From Phycisphaerae bacterium (lineage in GTDB: Bacteria > Planctomycetota > Phycisphaerae > Phycisphaerales > UBA1924): a stretch of 64,000 nucleotides of DNA. The notes beneath the pieces were generated by a model. That model made no database searches, was not told the DNA's origin, and was given only the letters and a program-made list of their open reading frames with translations. A program made the translations under genes and the position numbers. This document shows positions 33,301 through 40,837 of the stretch, one piece after another (the first letter of the stretch is position 1; the number at the start of each line of letters is the position of its first letter). Location: contig JAUILU010000002.1 of NCBI GenBank assembly GCA_030432905.1, positions 200,084 to 264,083 on the forward strand. Direction: 5' to 3'.

Positions 33301-34359
33301 TTAGCTCTTGGCGAGGTTGCTGACGACCTCGATCATCTCATCGACGATGCGGTCGAGGCTGTAGGTCAGGTCCCAGTTGGGGTAGTGCTCTTTGAGCTTG
33401 CGGAGATCTGAGTAGTAGCAGATGTGGTCGCCGATGCGGTTGGTGTCGGAGTAGGTGAGGTTCGGCTTCTTGCCCGTGCGTTCTTCGATCATGCTGACGC
33501 ACTCGGTGAGGCTTGCCGCGTTGCCCTTGCCGCCGCCGAGGTTGTAGACCTCGCCCGGGCGTGGGTTCTGCGCAAAGTTCCAGAAGGCGTTGATGACGTC
33601 GTGGCAGTGGATCTGGTCGCGGACCTGCTTGCCCTTGTAGCCGAAGATGGTGTAGGGGCCTTCTTCGAGGGCGACTTTGACGAGGTAGTTGAGGAAGCCG
33701 TGGAGCTCGACGCCCGCGTGCTGGGGGCCGGTGAGGCAGCCGCCGCGGAAGATGCCGGTTTTGAGTTCGATGCCGTCGTATTTGCCGTACTCCTGCGCGA
33801 GGATGTCGCCGGCGGCTTTGGAGGCGCCAAAGAGCGAGTGCTTGCACTGGTCGATGGACATCTCTTCGCTGATGCCGTGCTCGTATTCCTTGTCGGCGTA
33901 GTCCCAGCGTGTCTCTTTCTCGACGAGGTTGAGGAAGTTGGGGGCGTCGCCGTAGACCTTGTTGGTCGAGACGTGAATGAACACGGCCTCGGGGCACTGG
34001 CGGCGGGTCGCTTCGAGCAGGTTGAGCGTGCCGACGGCGTTGACGTCGAAGTCCTCGAATGGCATGGTCGCGGCGAGGTCGTGGCTCGGCTGGGCGGCGG
34101 CGTGGATGATCAGCTCGGGGTTGATCTTCTTAAAGAGCTCCTCGACGCCCTTGCGATCGCGGATGTCCTGGTTGTAGCTGGTGAAGTTCTTGCACTGGGC
34201 TTCGAGTCGCGCGAGGTTGTCGAGCGTGTCGCCCTTTGGACCAAAGAAGGTGGCGCGCATGTTGTTGTCGACGCCGGAGACCTCGAAGCCCATGTTGTCG
34301 AAGAAGGTGACTGCTTCAGAGCCGATCAGGCCGCTGCTTCCTGTGACGAGTACTCGCAT
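33301..34359 (-). CDS. NAD-dependent epimerase, CDP-paratose/tyvelose 2-epimerase-like
   Basis: The 352-residue extended SDR has GSSGLIG (7-13) and STNKVYGDAPN (131-141), an element typical of this subgroup. FGASK (177-181) sits where YxxxK is expected, so the catalytic Tyr is Phe177 while K181 is kept. As far as I recall, related proteins share this. TGPQHAGVELHGFLNYL and YKGKQVRDQIHCHDV also match. It would modify a nucleotide sugar, but which one is uncertain. It lies 44 bases upstream of the five-gene operon and may head it. Confidence 0.8.
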   Translation of the reverse strand: MRVLVTGSSGLIGSEAVTFFDNMGFEVSGVDNNMRATFFGPKGDTLDNLARLEAQCKNFTSYNQDIRDRKGVEELFKKINPELIIHAAAQPSHDLAATMPFEDFDVNAVGTLNLLEATRRQCPEAVFIHVSTNKVYGDAPNFLNLVEKETRWDYADKEYEHGISEEMSIDQCKHSLFGASKAAGDILAQEYGKYDGIELKTGIFRGGCLTGPQHAGVELHGFLNYLVKVALEEGPYTIFGYKGKQVRDQIHCHDVINAFWNFAQNPRPGEVYNLGGGKGNAASLTECVSMIEERTGKKPNLTYSDTNRIGDHICYYSDLRKLKEHYPNWDLTYSLDRIVDEMIEVVSNLAKS

Positions 34360-34590
34360 CCCGCATCTCCTCTGGTCGGGTCGGTCGTTTGGTTATCCGG
34401 ACGTGCCGAGTGCGGCGAGCCGGATGGGTACACCCCGGGATGATGGTTTCGGCGCATCAGCCGGGACTGGTGAGTCTATGGAGGCATTCCTATCTGACAG
34501 GGTGTGCGTGTGTCATTTTTTAGCCCGGTTTTGGGGGTGAGAACGGGTCGATTGTGGCCCTCTGGTCCGCCCGGGATCGATAGTGGAGGC

Positions 34591-35265
34591 ATGACAACCA
34601 CCAGTGCGGAATCCATCCCGGAGATCAGGCGGTCGGTGTACGAGGCGGGCGAGTTGGCCCGGGTCGATGGGACGATGCTGGAGATCGTGCCGCACACCCC
34701 GCACCCGGAGGATGGGGATGCGCTGCGGGACCTGGTCGCCGATTGTGCGCCAGCGAAGACGATCGAGATCGGCTGCGCGACGGGCCTGAGCACGATGGCG
34801 ATCTTCGAGGGCTTGGCCTCGGCCGGGGTCGCGGGCGACCACACGGTCGTTGACCCGTATTTCAACGGCTACTGGGGCGGGGCGGCCGGCATTCTGATGC
34901 AGCGCGCCGGCGTTCGGGACCGGGTCCGGGTCGATGAACGCGAGTCGGTCGTGGCGCTCGCAGAGTGTCTTGCCCGGGGCGATGTGTTCGACTTCGCGTT
35001 TGTCGATGGGTGCCACTGGTTCGAGTGCGCACTGATCGATGTGTGCCTGCTCTGTCGACTGGTTCGGCCCGGCGGGACGATCGCGGTCGATGACCCGTGG
35101 ATGCCGGCAGTGAGCGATGCGGTTTCGTACTGCACGAAGAATCTGAACTGCGAGTTGGTCGATGTCATCGAGCGCAACGGCAAGCCGAGGCTGACGGTGC
35201 TGCGTGTGGGCGAGATCGACAAAGCTCGGCGGTGGGATGCGTATGAGAAGTTTGCATCGGCTTAG
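34591..35265 (+). CDS. Class I SAM-dependent methyltransferase
   Basis: The 224-residue product has IEIGCATGLSTMAI as the SAM-binding glycine motif, HTVVDPYFNGYW with the acidic residue after the second strand, and FDFAFVDGCHWFECALIDVCL, a motif of the methyltransferase_24 group. That group includes macrocin- and cephalosporin-type and sugar O-methyltransferases. The ATG at 34591 follows TGGAGGC closely; an upstream ATG adds 29 unlikely residues. With glycan genes on one side, a sugar methyltransferase is plausible but not shown. It converges with the HxlR gene, three bases apart. Confidence 0.8.
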   Translation: MTTTSAESIPEIRRSVYEAGELARVDGTMLEIVPHTPHPEDGDALRDLVADCAPAKTIEIGCATGLSTMAIFEGLASAGVAGDHTVVDPYFNGYWGGAAGILMQRAGVRDRVRVDERESVVALAECLARGDVFDFAFVDGCHWFECALIDVCLLCRLVRPGGTIAVDDPWMPAVSDAVSYCTKNLNCELVDVIERNGKPRLTVLRVGEIDKARRWDAYEKFASA

Positions 35266-35268
35266 CCG

Positions 35269-35610
35269 TTAGCTCTGTGCGCTGCTGGTCCACTCGTCCA
35301 CGAACCGGCCGACCTCGGTGGCGATCTTGGCGAGGGATCGGCCCTGCTCGTTGAGCGTGTATTCGACCCTCGGGGGGACCTCGGCGAAGGTCTGGCGGTC
35401 GAGCAGGCCGAACTGTTCGAGTTTGCGGAGGCGGTCGGTCAGGACCTTGGGGGTCAGGCCGGGCAGGGCGCGCTGGATCTCGCTCGGTCGGGCGGCTCCC
35501 TTGCACAGCTCGTCGAGCACCGCGAGCGTCCACTTGCAGTGGATCACATCGGTGACGCGGTGGAACGCCTCGGCGCGATCGGGCGGCGGCGGTGGCTTGG
35601 GTGTGTCCAT
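35269..35610 (-). CDS. HxlR-family winged-helix regulator
   Basis: The 113-residue product matches the HxlR family: VIHCKWTLAVLDELCKGAARPSEIQRALPGLTPKVLTDRLRKLEQFGLLDRQ is the winged helix-turn-helix, and the VEYTLNEQGRSL wing follows. HxlR proteins are small dimers, and several sense electrophiles or oxidants through Cys. Here C25 occupies a position usually filled by Gly (GKW becomes CKW), and C36 is close by. The gene diverges from the protoglobin/thioredoxin pair (138 bases between), so it is a likely regulator of that pair (inference). Confidence 0.88.
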   Translation of the reverse strand: MDTPKPPPPPDRAEAFHRVTDVIHCKWTLAVLDELCKGAARPSEIQRALPGLTPKVLTDRLRKLEQFGLLDRQTFAEVPPRVEYTLNEQGRSLAKIATEVGRFVDEWTSSAQS

Positions 35611-35748
35611 GGCTGATTCTTGGCGCCGGGCCCTGTGTGTGCGATACGCACCGGTTTGAACGTATCGAACCTTGCGGTAAGCGTGCGTTTCGGGCGGAAT
35701 TGTTCGGGGCGGTGGCGGCGTTGGTGGTGCACGAAAGGAGAGCCACCC

Positions 35749-36435
35749 ATGCTCAGAATCGCACTTGCATTGTCAGCGTTCGCTGTGCCGGCCTGTGTCG
35801 GCGTGACGGACAACCAACTCGTTGAGGCAGTCACAGATACCCGTGTCTTCCAGCCCGAGATCTCGGGGTACACGCTCGGATCGTCGCGCGTGCCGAGGGC
35901 GCCGATCACACTCGAGGAACTCGGGCTGATCCAGAAGTCGCTCCTGATGAACGAGGAGGACCTGAAGTACCTACGCATGTCTCGCGATGTGCTCGAGCCG
36001 AACGTCGCGGAGCTTGTCGGCGTGTGGTACGGATTTGTCGGATCGAACCCGCACCTGCTCGCGTCGTTTAGCAGCGCGTCGGGCGAGGTCGACTCGGCGT
36101 ACCTCGAACGCGTCCGCACACGGTTCGAGCGATGGGTGCTGGATACCGCGGAGGCCGAGTACGACCAGGACTGGCTCGACTATCAGTTCGAGATCGGCCG
36201 ACGTCACCACCGCGTCGGGAAGAACAAAACCGACAATGCCAACGCGGTTGATCAGGTTCAGTTCAGGTACATCCAGGCGCTGACCGTGCCGGTGACGACG
36301 ACGATCCGCCCGTTCCTTGAGCGCGGCGGCCATTCACAGGAAGACGTCGACAAGATGCACGCGGCGTGGGTCAAGAGCGTCACGCTGCAGGCGATCTTGT
36401 GGAGCTACCCGTATGTCAACGAAGGCGATTTCTAG
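35749..36435 (+). CDS. Protoglobin with N-terminal export signal
   Basis: The 228-residue product matches archaeal protoglobin from about residue 38 (EISGYTLGS) to its end (SYPYVNEGDF). Haem-pocket residues known from Methanosarcina protoglobin are kept: W93 and Y94 (VWYGFVG), F126, and proximal His153 in RRHHR. Protoglobin binds O2, CO and NO. Unlike typical members (about 195 residues, cytoplasmic) it begins MLRIALALSAFAVPACVG, a signal sequence with a possible lipidated Cys16. It may therefore work outside the cytoplasm. AAAGGAG lies about 8 bases before the ATG, which decides the start. The thioredoxin-like gene follows after 44 bases. Confidence 0.9.
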   Translation: MLRIALALSAFAVPACVGVTDNQLVEAVTDTRVFQPEISGYTLGSSRVPRAPITLEELGLIQKSLLMNEEDLKYLRMSRDVLEPNVAELVGVWYGFVGSNPHLLASFSSASGEVDSAYLERVRTRFERWVLDTAEAEYDQDWLDYQFEIGRRHHRVGKNKTDNANAVDQVQFRYIQALTVPVTTTIRPFLERGGHSQEDVDKMHAAWVKSVTLQAILWSYPYVNEGDF

Positions 36436-36479
36436 TTTGTGATGTTGTTCAGTTTGGTCCGAGATAGAAAGGAAACACA

Positions 36480-36716
36480 ATGAAGAAGGCAGTGTTCTAC
36501 CACGCGGGGTGCCCGGTGTGTGTCGAGGCGGAGGAATCGGTTGCAAAGGCGATCGACGGCGGGGTGTATAAGATCGAGTATGTCCACCTGGGCGAGGCAC
36601 GGGACCGGATCGCCGAGGCGGAGGGTGCGGGCGTGAAGTCGGTGCCGGCGATTGTGATGGAGGGTCAGCCTTTTCACATTAACTTTGGCGCGTCGATGGA
36701 AGACGTGAAGGGCTAG
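36480..36716 (+). CDS. Small thioredoxin/glutaredoxin-like protein
   Basis: The 78-residue product has a CPVC active site (C11, C14) after the first strand (KAVFYHAGCPVC) and the cis-proline motif SVPAIV (P55). It is therefore a minimal thioredoxin-fold dithiol protein with no signal peptide. It could reduce disulfides or serve as a redox switch. AAAGGA lies before the ATG. Its position 44 bases after the protoglobin gene, with an HxlR gene divergent, suggests one redox or gas-response unit. Opposite compartments (exported globin, cytoplasmic thioredoxin) make direct contact unlikely. Confidence 0.85.
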   Translation: MKKAVFYHAGCPVCVEAEESVAKAIDGGVYKIEYVHLGEARDRIAEAEGAGVKSVPAIVMEGQPFHINFGASMEDVKG

Positions 36717-36723
36717 TCGGAAG

Positions 36724-36751
36724 CCCCCGCCCGGCTGACGCTGCGCGGGGG
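36724..36751 (+). terminator. GC-rich hairpin after the thioredoxin-like gene
   Basis: CCCCCGC/GCGGGGG with a 14-base loop begins 7 bases after the stop. It lacks a T-run, so it may stabilise the mRNA end or terminate weakly. Confidence 0.45.
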
Positions 36752-36837
36752 TGTTGTGTACAGAGTTGATGAATGACGCGCTGCAATTATTCATCGTCGG
36801 TCGTGGAACTCTTTCGAGCGGCGCGCATATATTGACG

Positions 36838-36995
36838 CGATGACGAAGACTACTCGCAAACACCGTGTCTGCCTTTGCATGATGCACATTCGTTGTGCAT
36901 CCGGCGGCGACTCGGCGTGGAGTGATCGGGCTTAGAGATAAAGCCCATGTCATCCAGGTTGGAGAGGAGCCGTCACAGAAGTGACGGCTTTTTTT
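36838..36995 (+). ncRNA. Candidate structured small RNA, about 155 nt
   Basis: Between the thioredoxin-like gene and 37073 lie 356 bases without a convincing gene. TATATT (36828-36833) is a good -10 box. Downstream are three hairpins: GATGCACA/TGTGCATC (36881-36901, perfect), GGGCTT/AAGCCC (36928-36946) and a perfect terminator stem with seven T (36968-36995). A promoter-like start plus terminator suggests an independent small RNA. A 31-codon Cys/His-rich ORF (36840-36935) lies inside but has no ribosome-binding site. It could instead be a regulated leader for the gene at 37073, with the terminator as the switch. No known RNA class is recognised. Confidence 0.4.
36968..36995 (+). terminator. 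Perfect intrinsic terminator
   Basis: The stem AGCCGTCAC/GTGACGGCT closes with an AGAA loop and runs into TTTTTTT. It ends the candidate small RNA or acts as an attenuator for the gene that starts 78 bases later. Confidence 0.85.
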
Positions 36996-37072
36996 GTGTC
37001 TAAGCAGGCGTGAGAGCCGCGGCGCTGTTGGTGCGCGATCGGTGCGCTTGCGCGGCGAAGGAGCGTTTCGTG

Positions 37073-37390
37073 ATGAGGCTTGTACGAGTCGAGGGTGGGT
37101 CGTTTGTTCTGGTGACGGATCAGCAGGGCGATATTCACCCGCCGGTGGTGATGGGGTGGGTTGCGACGAAACGCGACGGCATGCGCCTCTGCCACATGCT
37201 CGGTGCGCACGCTCTTGTCGCTGCGTACGCGCAGGTTGTGCGGGCCGACGGCCCCGGCCGGGTCGCGCCGGGCGAGGCGTTGGCAGATCGTGAAACGGGG
37301 GTTAGTGGGCGGACCTTGCTCACCGCGGGGCTTTTCGCTTCTCGGCGGAGACGCGCGATGTCGAGCTCTGGGAGGAGAGAGAGCGAGTGA
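37073..37390 (+). CDS. Small hypothetical protein
   Basis: The 105-residue product reads MRLVRVEGGSFVLVTDQQG onward, with a compact first 60 residues (GDIHPPVVMGWVATKR, MLGAHALVAAYAQVV) and a basic, low-complexity end (SRRRRAMSSSGRRESE). GAAGGAG lies 9 bases before the ATG, and a strong terminator follows at 37407; both support a real gene. No family is recognised. An alternative start at 37010 would add 21 unlikely residues. Confidence 0.5.
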   Translation: MRLVRVEGGSFVLVTDQQGDIHPPVVMGWVATKRDGMRLCHMLGAHALVAAYAQVVRADGPGRVAPGEALADRETGVSGRTLLTAGLFASRRRRAMSSSGRRESE

Positions 37391-37406
37391 GCGCGGGTTC
37401 CCTACG

Positions 37407-37444
37407 CCCGCCGACTGGGAAACCGGTCGGCGGGATTTTAGTTT
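37407..37444 (+). terminator. Intrinsic terminator after the small gene at 37073
   Basis: The 12-pair stem CCCGCCGACTGG/CCGGTCGGCGGG (one G-T) has a GAAA loop and is followed by ATTTTAGTTTT. It lies 16 bases after the stop codon. Confidence 0.85.
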
Positions 37445-37739
37445 TGGCGGTGTACAACTGTGACGATTTGGCTTGCAGGGTTTTTCCCAAGCCGGTCGTG
37501 CACGTATTGCATCAACTACAAAAATATTTCTTAGATGGCATTATGTGACACGCGTGTGCGTTTTGCATTGGGAACAGATCGGCAGCGATCTCTAGACCAA
37601 ACTACATGTAGCGCACACGCGAGACCGGTGCGGATTCGGCAGAGAATTTGTTCGTTGGGGACAGGGGCTGGGCGTGCGCGCGGCTGCTGTCTGCTTCGAG
37701 GGTAGTTTGATCGTGGGTGATTCGCATAAGGAGAATGCA
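37445..37739 (+). other. Upstream region of the haem peroxidase gene with a long-range inverted repeat
   Basis: The 295 bases hold no gene. CGCGTGTGCG (37551-37560) and its exact complement CGCACACGCG (37612-37621) could pair around a 51-base loop in a leader RNA. An AT-rich stretch at 37515-37545 may hold the promoter, but no box is convincing. AAGGAG is 6 bases before the ATG at 37740. Confidence 0.4.
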
Positions 37740-39635
37740 ATGCAGAACAGGCATCATCACCGTTTGCAGCACTTGAAGGCTGTGCAACGACTCCTCACCG
37801 CTGCGGGTGTCGCGATTACCTCTGGTGTTGTGTATGCGCAGCCGAGCGAGAGGGAGCACGGCAGCGAGAGGCGCTCGTCGGTTGTTCAGCGCGGCGTAGT
37901 CCGCAACTCGGGCGGTTCGCAGAATGGCATGACAGGTGCGGCTGCGAGATTCCCGAGTGATGTGCGGACGATCGACGGTTCGGCGAACAACCCGAGCAAC
38001 GTGCTCTGGGGCGCGGCTGGTGTTGAGATGATCCGCATCGCTGGCAACGGGTACGTCGACGGGGTTTCGCAGCCGGTCGAGGAGGGTTTCCCGAGCGTCC
38101 GCGCGGTCAGCAATGCGGTGAACGCGACCAGCGGATCGATCATCAACTCCCGCGGAGCCAGCGACTACCTCTGGCAGTGGGGGCAGTTCCTCGATCACGA
38201 CATCACCGAGACACCGGTCGCAGAGCCCGCAGAAGCGTTCGACATCGCGGTGCCTATCGGGGATGTGTGGTTCGATCCGTTTAACACCGGCGGGGCGACC
38301 ATCCCGCTTGACCGTTCGGCATGGCAACTCAACGACGGTGTGCGTCAGCAGTTCAACAACATCACCGCTTACATCGACGCGTCGAATGTCTATGGCTCCG
38401 AGCATGAGCTTGCTGAGTGGCTCCGTACCAACGACGGCACCGGGAGAATGAAAACTAGCGAAGGCGAGCTGTTGCCATTCAACACTGCAGGATTCCATAA
38501 CGCAGGCGGGTCGGACGATCCAACGCTGTTCCTTGGTGGTGACATCCGTGCGAACGAGCAGGTCGGTTTGACCGCGATGCACACGCTCTTCGTTCGAGAG
38601 CACAACTACTGGGCAGACCGGGTGGCTGCAGACAATGCTCAGCTGAGCGGCGATGAGATCTATGAGCATGCGCGGGCGATCGTGGCGGGTGAGATGCAGG
38701 CGATTACCTACAACGAATTTCTGCCTCTGTTGCTCGGTAGGAACGCGCTGCCCAGATACAACGGTTGGCGGCCTGGCGTGAACGCGTCTATTGCCAACGA
38801 GTTCGCAACCTCCGCATACCGGGTTGGCCACACGATGCTTTCTCCGACGCTGCTTCGGATCGACGCCAACGGCGATGAGGTAGCCGGGGGTCACGTGCCG
38901 CTGGCAAGCGCGTTCTTTTCGCCGGAGACCATCGTAGAAGGGGGGGTCGATTCGCTGCTGCGCGGGCTGGGCGCTCAGCCCGCGCAGGCGATCGATACCG
39001 AGATTGTCGATGCGCTCAGGAACTTTCTGTTCGGTCCTCCCGGATCTGGCGGCTTTGATCTGGCATCGCTGAACATGCAAAGAGGCCGCGACCACGGGCT
39101 GCCTTCATACAACGATCTCCGGGAAGCGATGGGTCGTCCGCGCGCGGTGACGTTCGCTGACATCACCAGCGATGTCGCAACTCAGGCACGCCTCGCGTCG
39201 GTGTACGACAACGTAGACCTTGTCGATTCATGGCCAGGTATGCTTGCAGAGGATCACAAGAACGGGGCGCTCGTCGGTGAGACGATGTACCGGGTTCTTC
39301 GCGATCAGTTCATCAGGCTCCGCGATGGGGACCGGTTCTGGTACGAGAGTTATCTTCCGCGGCACATGGTTCAACTCGTCGAGCAGCAGACGCTGTCTGT
39401 AATCATCAAGCGGAACACCGAGATCGGCGATGAACTACAGGCCAATGTATTTATCTGGGAGCCGGATTGCATGGCCGATGTGAACGGCGACGGTGCGCTG
39501 ACGCCGACCGACTTCACAGCTTGGGTATCCGCCTTTAATGCCAAGAACTACATGGGTGATCAGAACCGCGACGGGTTCTGGACGCCGACCGATTTTACTG
39601 CGTGGATCCATAGGTACAACGTTGGTTGCGAGTAA
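37740..39635 (+). CDS. Secreted animal-type haem peroxidase with dockerin-like tail
   Basis: The 631-residue product has a long N-terminal signal region (Ala-Gln at about 33-34 is a likely cleavage site). Its catalytic domain matches the animal haem peroxidase (peroxidase-cyclooxygenase) superfamily: distal His153 in WGQFLDHDI, catalytic Arg270 and Glu273 in RANEQ, VREHNYWAD, proximal His364 in RVGHTM and RGRDHGLPSYNDLR. It would oxidise halides, phenols or other donors with hydrogen peroxide outside the cell. The tail has DVNGDG and DQNRDG loops but a divergent centre (NAKNYMG) and ends NVGCE. It is the only dockerin gene in the window on the plus strand. Confidence 0.93.
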   Translation: MQNRHHHRLQHLKAVQRLLTAAGVAITSGVVYAQPSEREHGSERRSSVVQRGVVRNSGGSQNGMTGAAARFPSDVRTIDGSANNPSNVLWGAAGVEMIRIAGNGYVDGVSQPVEEGFPSVRAVSNAVNATSGSIINSRGASDYLWQWGQFLDHDITETPVAEPAEAFDIAVPIGDVWFDPFNTGGATIPLDRSAWQLNDGVRQQFNNITAYIDASNVYGSEHELAEWLRTNDGTGRMKTSEGELLPFNTAGFHNAGGSDDPTLFLGGDIRANEQVGLTAMHTLFVREHNYWADRVAADNAQLSGDEIYEHARAIVAGEMQAITYNEFLPLLLGRNALPRYNGWRPGVNASIANEFATSAYRVGHTMLSPTLLRIDANGDEVAGGHVPLASAFFSPETIVEGGVDSLLRGLGAQPAQAIDTEIVDALRNFLFGPPGSGGFDLASLNMQRGRDHGLPSYNDLREAMGRPRAVTFADITSDVATQARLASVYDNVDLVDSWPGMLAEDHKNGALVGETMYRVLRDQFIRLRDGDRFWYESYLPRHMVQLVEQQTLSVIIKRNTEIGDELQANVFIWEPDCMADVNGDGALTPTDFTAWVSAFNAKNYMGDQNRDGFWTPTDFTAWIHRYNVGCE

Positions 39636-39664
39636 CCCCCTGCCACCGGAGTTGTTGTGAATCG

Positions 39665-39697
39665 ACAGCCCCGCGGGAAACCGTGGGGCTGTTTGTA
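39665..39697 (+). terminator. Intrinsic terminator after the peroxidase gene
   Basis: The stem ACAGCCCCGCGG/CCGTGGGGCTGT (12 pairs, one G-T) has a GAAA loop and is followed by TTTGTATT. It is oriented for the plus strand; the minus-strand side has no T-run. Confidence 0.85.
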
Positions 39698-39704
39698 TTC
39701 CGTG

Positions 39705-40736
39705 TTACATCCTCGCGTCAGGATCGTTCCGGTGCGCTCGGAACCAGTCGATTGTCCGGGTCAGCCCTTCCTCGAAGCCGACCTCGGCTTGCCAGTTGAG
39801 CAGGTTCTTTGCTCGGGTCGTGTCGAGACACCGGCGGGGCTGGCCGTCGGGCTTGGTGCTGTCCCAGCGGATCTTGTTTTTTAGGTCGTCGGCGCTGGGC
39901 GCGAAGCCGGTCAGCCTTGCGATGTGTTCGACGAGGTCCTTGATTTTGACCTCGAAGCTCGCCCCCAGGTTTATTGGGATCGGCTCGTTCATGGTTTCGG
40001 CGGCGCGGACGATGCCCTCGGCGGCGTCATCGACGTACAGGAACTCGCGGCTGGCGCTGCCGGTGCCCCAGACTTCGATCGTGTCGGCGCCCGCGTCGAG
40101 CGCTTCGACGCACTTGCGGATGAGCGCCGGGATGACGTGCGACGAGTTGAGGTTGAAGTTGTCGTTGGGGCCGTAGAGGTTGACGGGTAGGACGTATGCG
40201 GATTTGAGGCCGTACTGCATGCGGTAGGCGTCGAGCATGACCATCGCGGCTTTCTTGGCGACGCCGTAGGGCGCGTTGGTTGCCTCGGGGTAGCCCTCCC
40301 AGAGGTTCTCTTCGGTGAACGGGACTGGTGTGTTGTTTGGGTAGGCGCAGATGGTGCCGACCTGGACGAATTTTTCGATGTTGTTGATGCGTGCGAGCTC
40401 GATGAGGTGCATGGCCATCGCCATGTTGGCGTAGAAGTAGCGTCCCGGGTTCTGCTGGTTGGCGCCGATGCCGCCGACTTCGGCTGCGAGGTGGAGGACG
40501 ATGTCGGGCTTTGCATCTTGATAGAGCTTTGTACAGCCGGTTTCGGTGGTGAGGTCGTAGTCGGCTTTGCGTGGGATGAAGATGTCGTTGACGCCGCGCT
40601 CGCGGAGTTTTTGTGTGACGACTGCGCCGAGAAAGCCTGCACCGCCTGTAACGACGATTCGTTTACCTGCAATGTTGGTTGAACTGATTTCGTATTGCTG
40701 CGTGCGCAGGTGTGGCGGGGTGAAGTCTTTGTTCAT
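39705..40736 (-). CDS. fcl: GDP-L-fucose synthase
   Basis: The 343-residue SDR has GGAGFLG (31-37), LAAEVGGIGANQQNPG, VGTICAYP and the catalytic Y157/K161 in PYGVAKK. NLYGPNDNFNLNSSHVIPALIRK and WGTGSASREFLYVDD are diagnostic of GDP-fucose synthase. It converts GDP-4-keto-6-deoxymannose to GDP-L-fucose using NADPH in the cytoplasm. The enzyme of the preceding step, GDP-mannose dehydratase, is encoded at 57635, 17 kb away, an unusual separation because the two are often adjacent. An extra 24 N-terminal residues precede the nucleotide fold. Confidence 0.95.
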   Translation of the reverse strand: MNKDFTPPHLRTQQYEISSTNIAGKRIVVTGGAGFLGAVVTQKLRERGVNDIFIPRKADYDLTTETGCTKLYQDAKPDIVLHLAAEVGGIGANQQNPGRYFYANMAMAMHLIELARINNIEKFVQVGTICAYPNNTPVPFTEENLWEGYPEATNAPYGVAKKAAMVMLDAYRMQYGLKSAYVLPVNLYGPNDNFNLNSSHVIPALIRKCVEALDAGADTIEVWGTGSASREFLYVDDAAEGIVRAAETMNEPIPINLGASFEVKIKDLVEHIARLTGFAPSADDLKNKIRWDSTKPDGQPRRCLDTTRAKNLLNWQAEVGFEEGLTRTIDWFRAHRNDPDARM

Positions 40737-40779
40737 GCAACAAGCTTAGGGTGTCGATGTTGGGGCTAAGTCCCGTGAC

Positions 40780-40810
40780 TTGGTGAAAGTAGCCGATCGG
40801 GGTCTATTAT
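40780..40810 (+). promoter_or_regulatory. Possible promoter of the hybrid kinase gene
   Basis: TTGGTG (40780-40785) and TATTAT (40805-40810) lie 19 bases apart, ahead of the GTG start at 40838. GGAGG lies 5 bases before that start. Spacing is long for a sigma-70 promoter, so the -35 box is doubtful. Confidence 0.35.
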
Positions 40811-40837
40811 AAAGGGGGCACGCAGAACGGAGGCGAC

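Noticed and set aside
34360..34590. ATCCGG/CCGGAT inverted repeat between the epimerase and methyltransferase genes
   Set aside because: Only six bases per arm with a long GC-rich spacer; expected by chance in this composition.
36840..36935. 31-codon ORF rich in Cys and His upstream of the small gene at 37073
   Set aside because: No ribosome-binding site, and its sequence is mostly taken up by hairpins; noted as a possible leader peptide but not listed as a gene.
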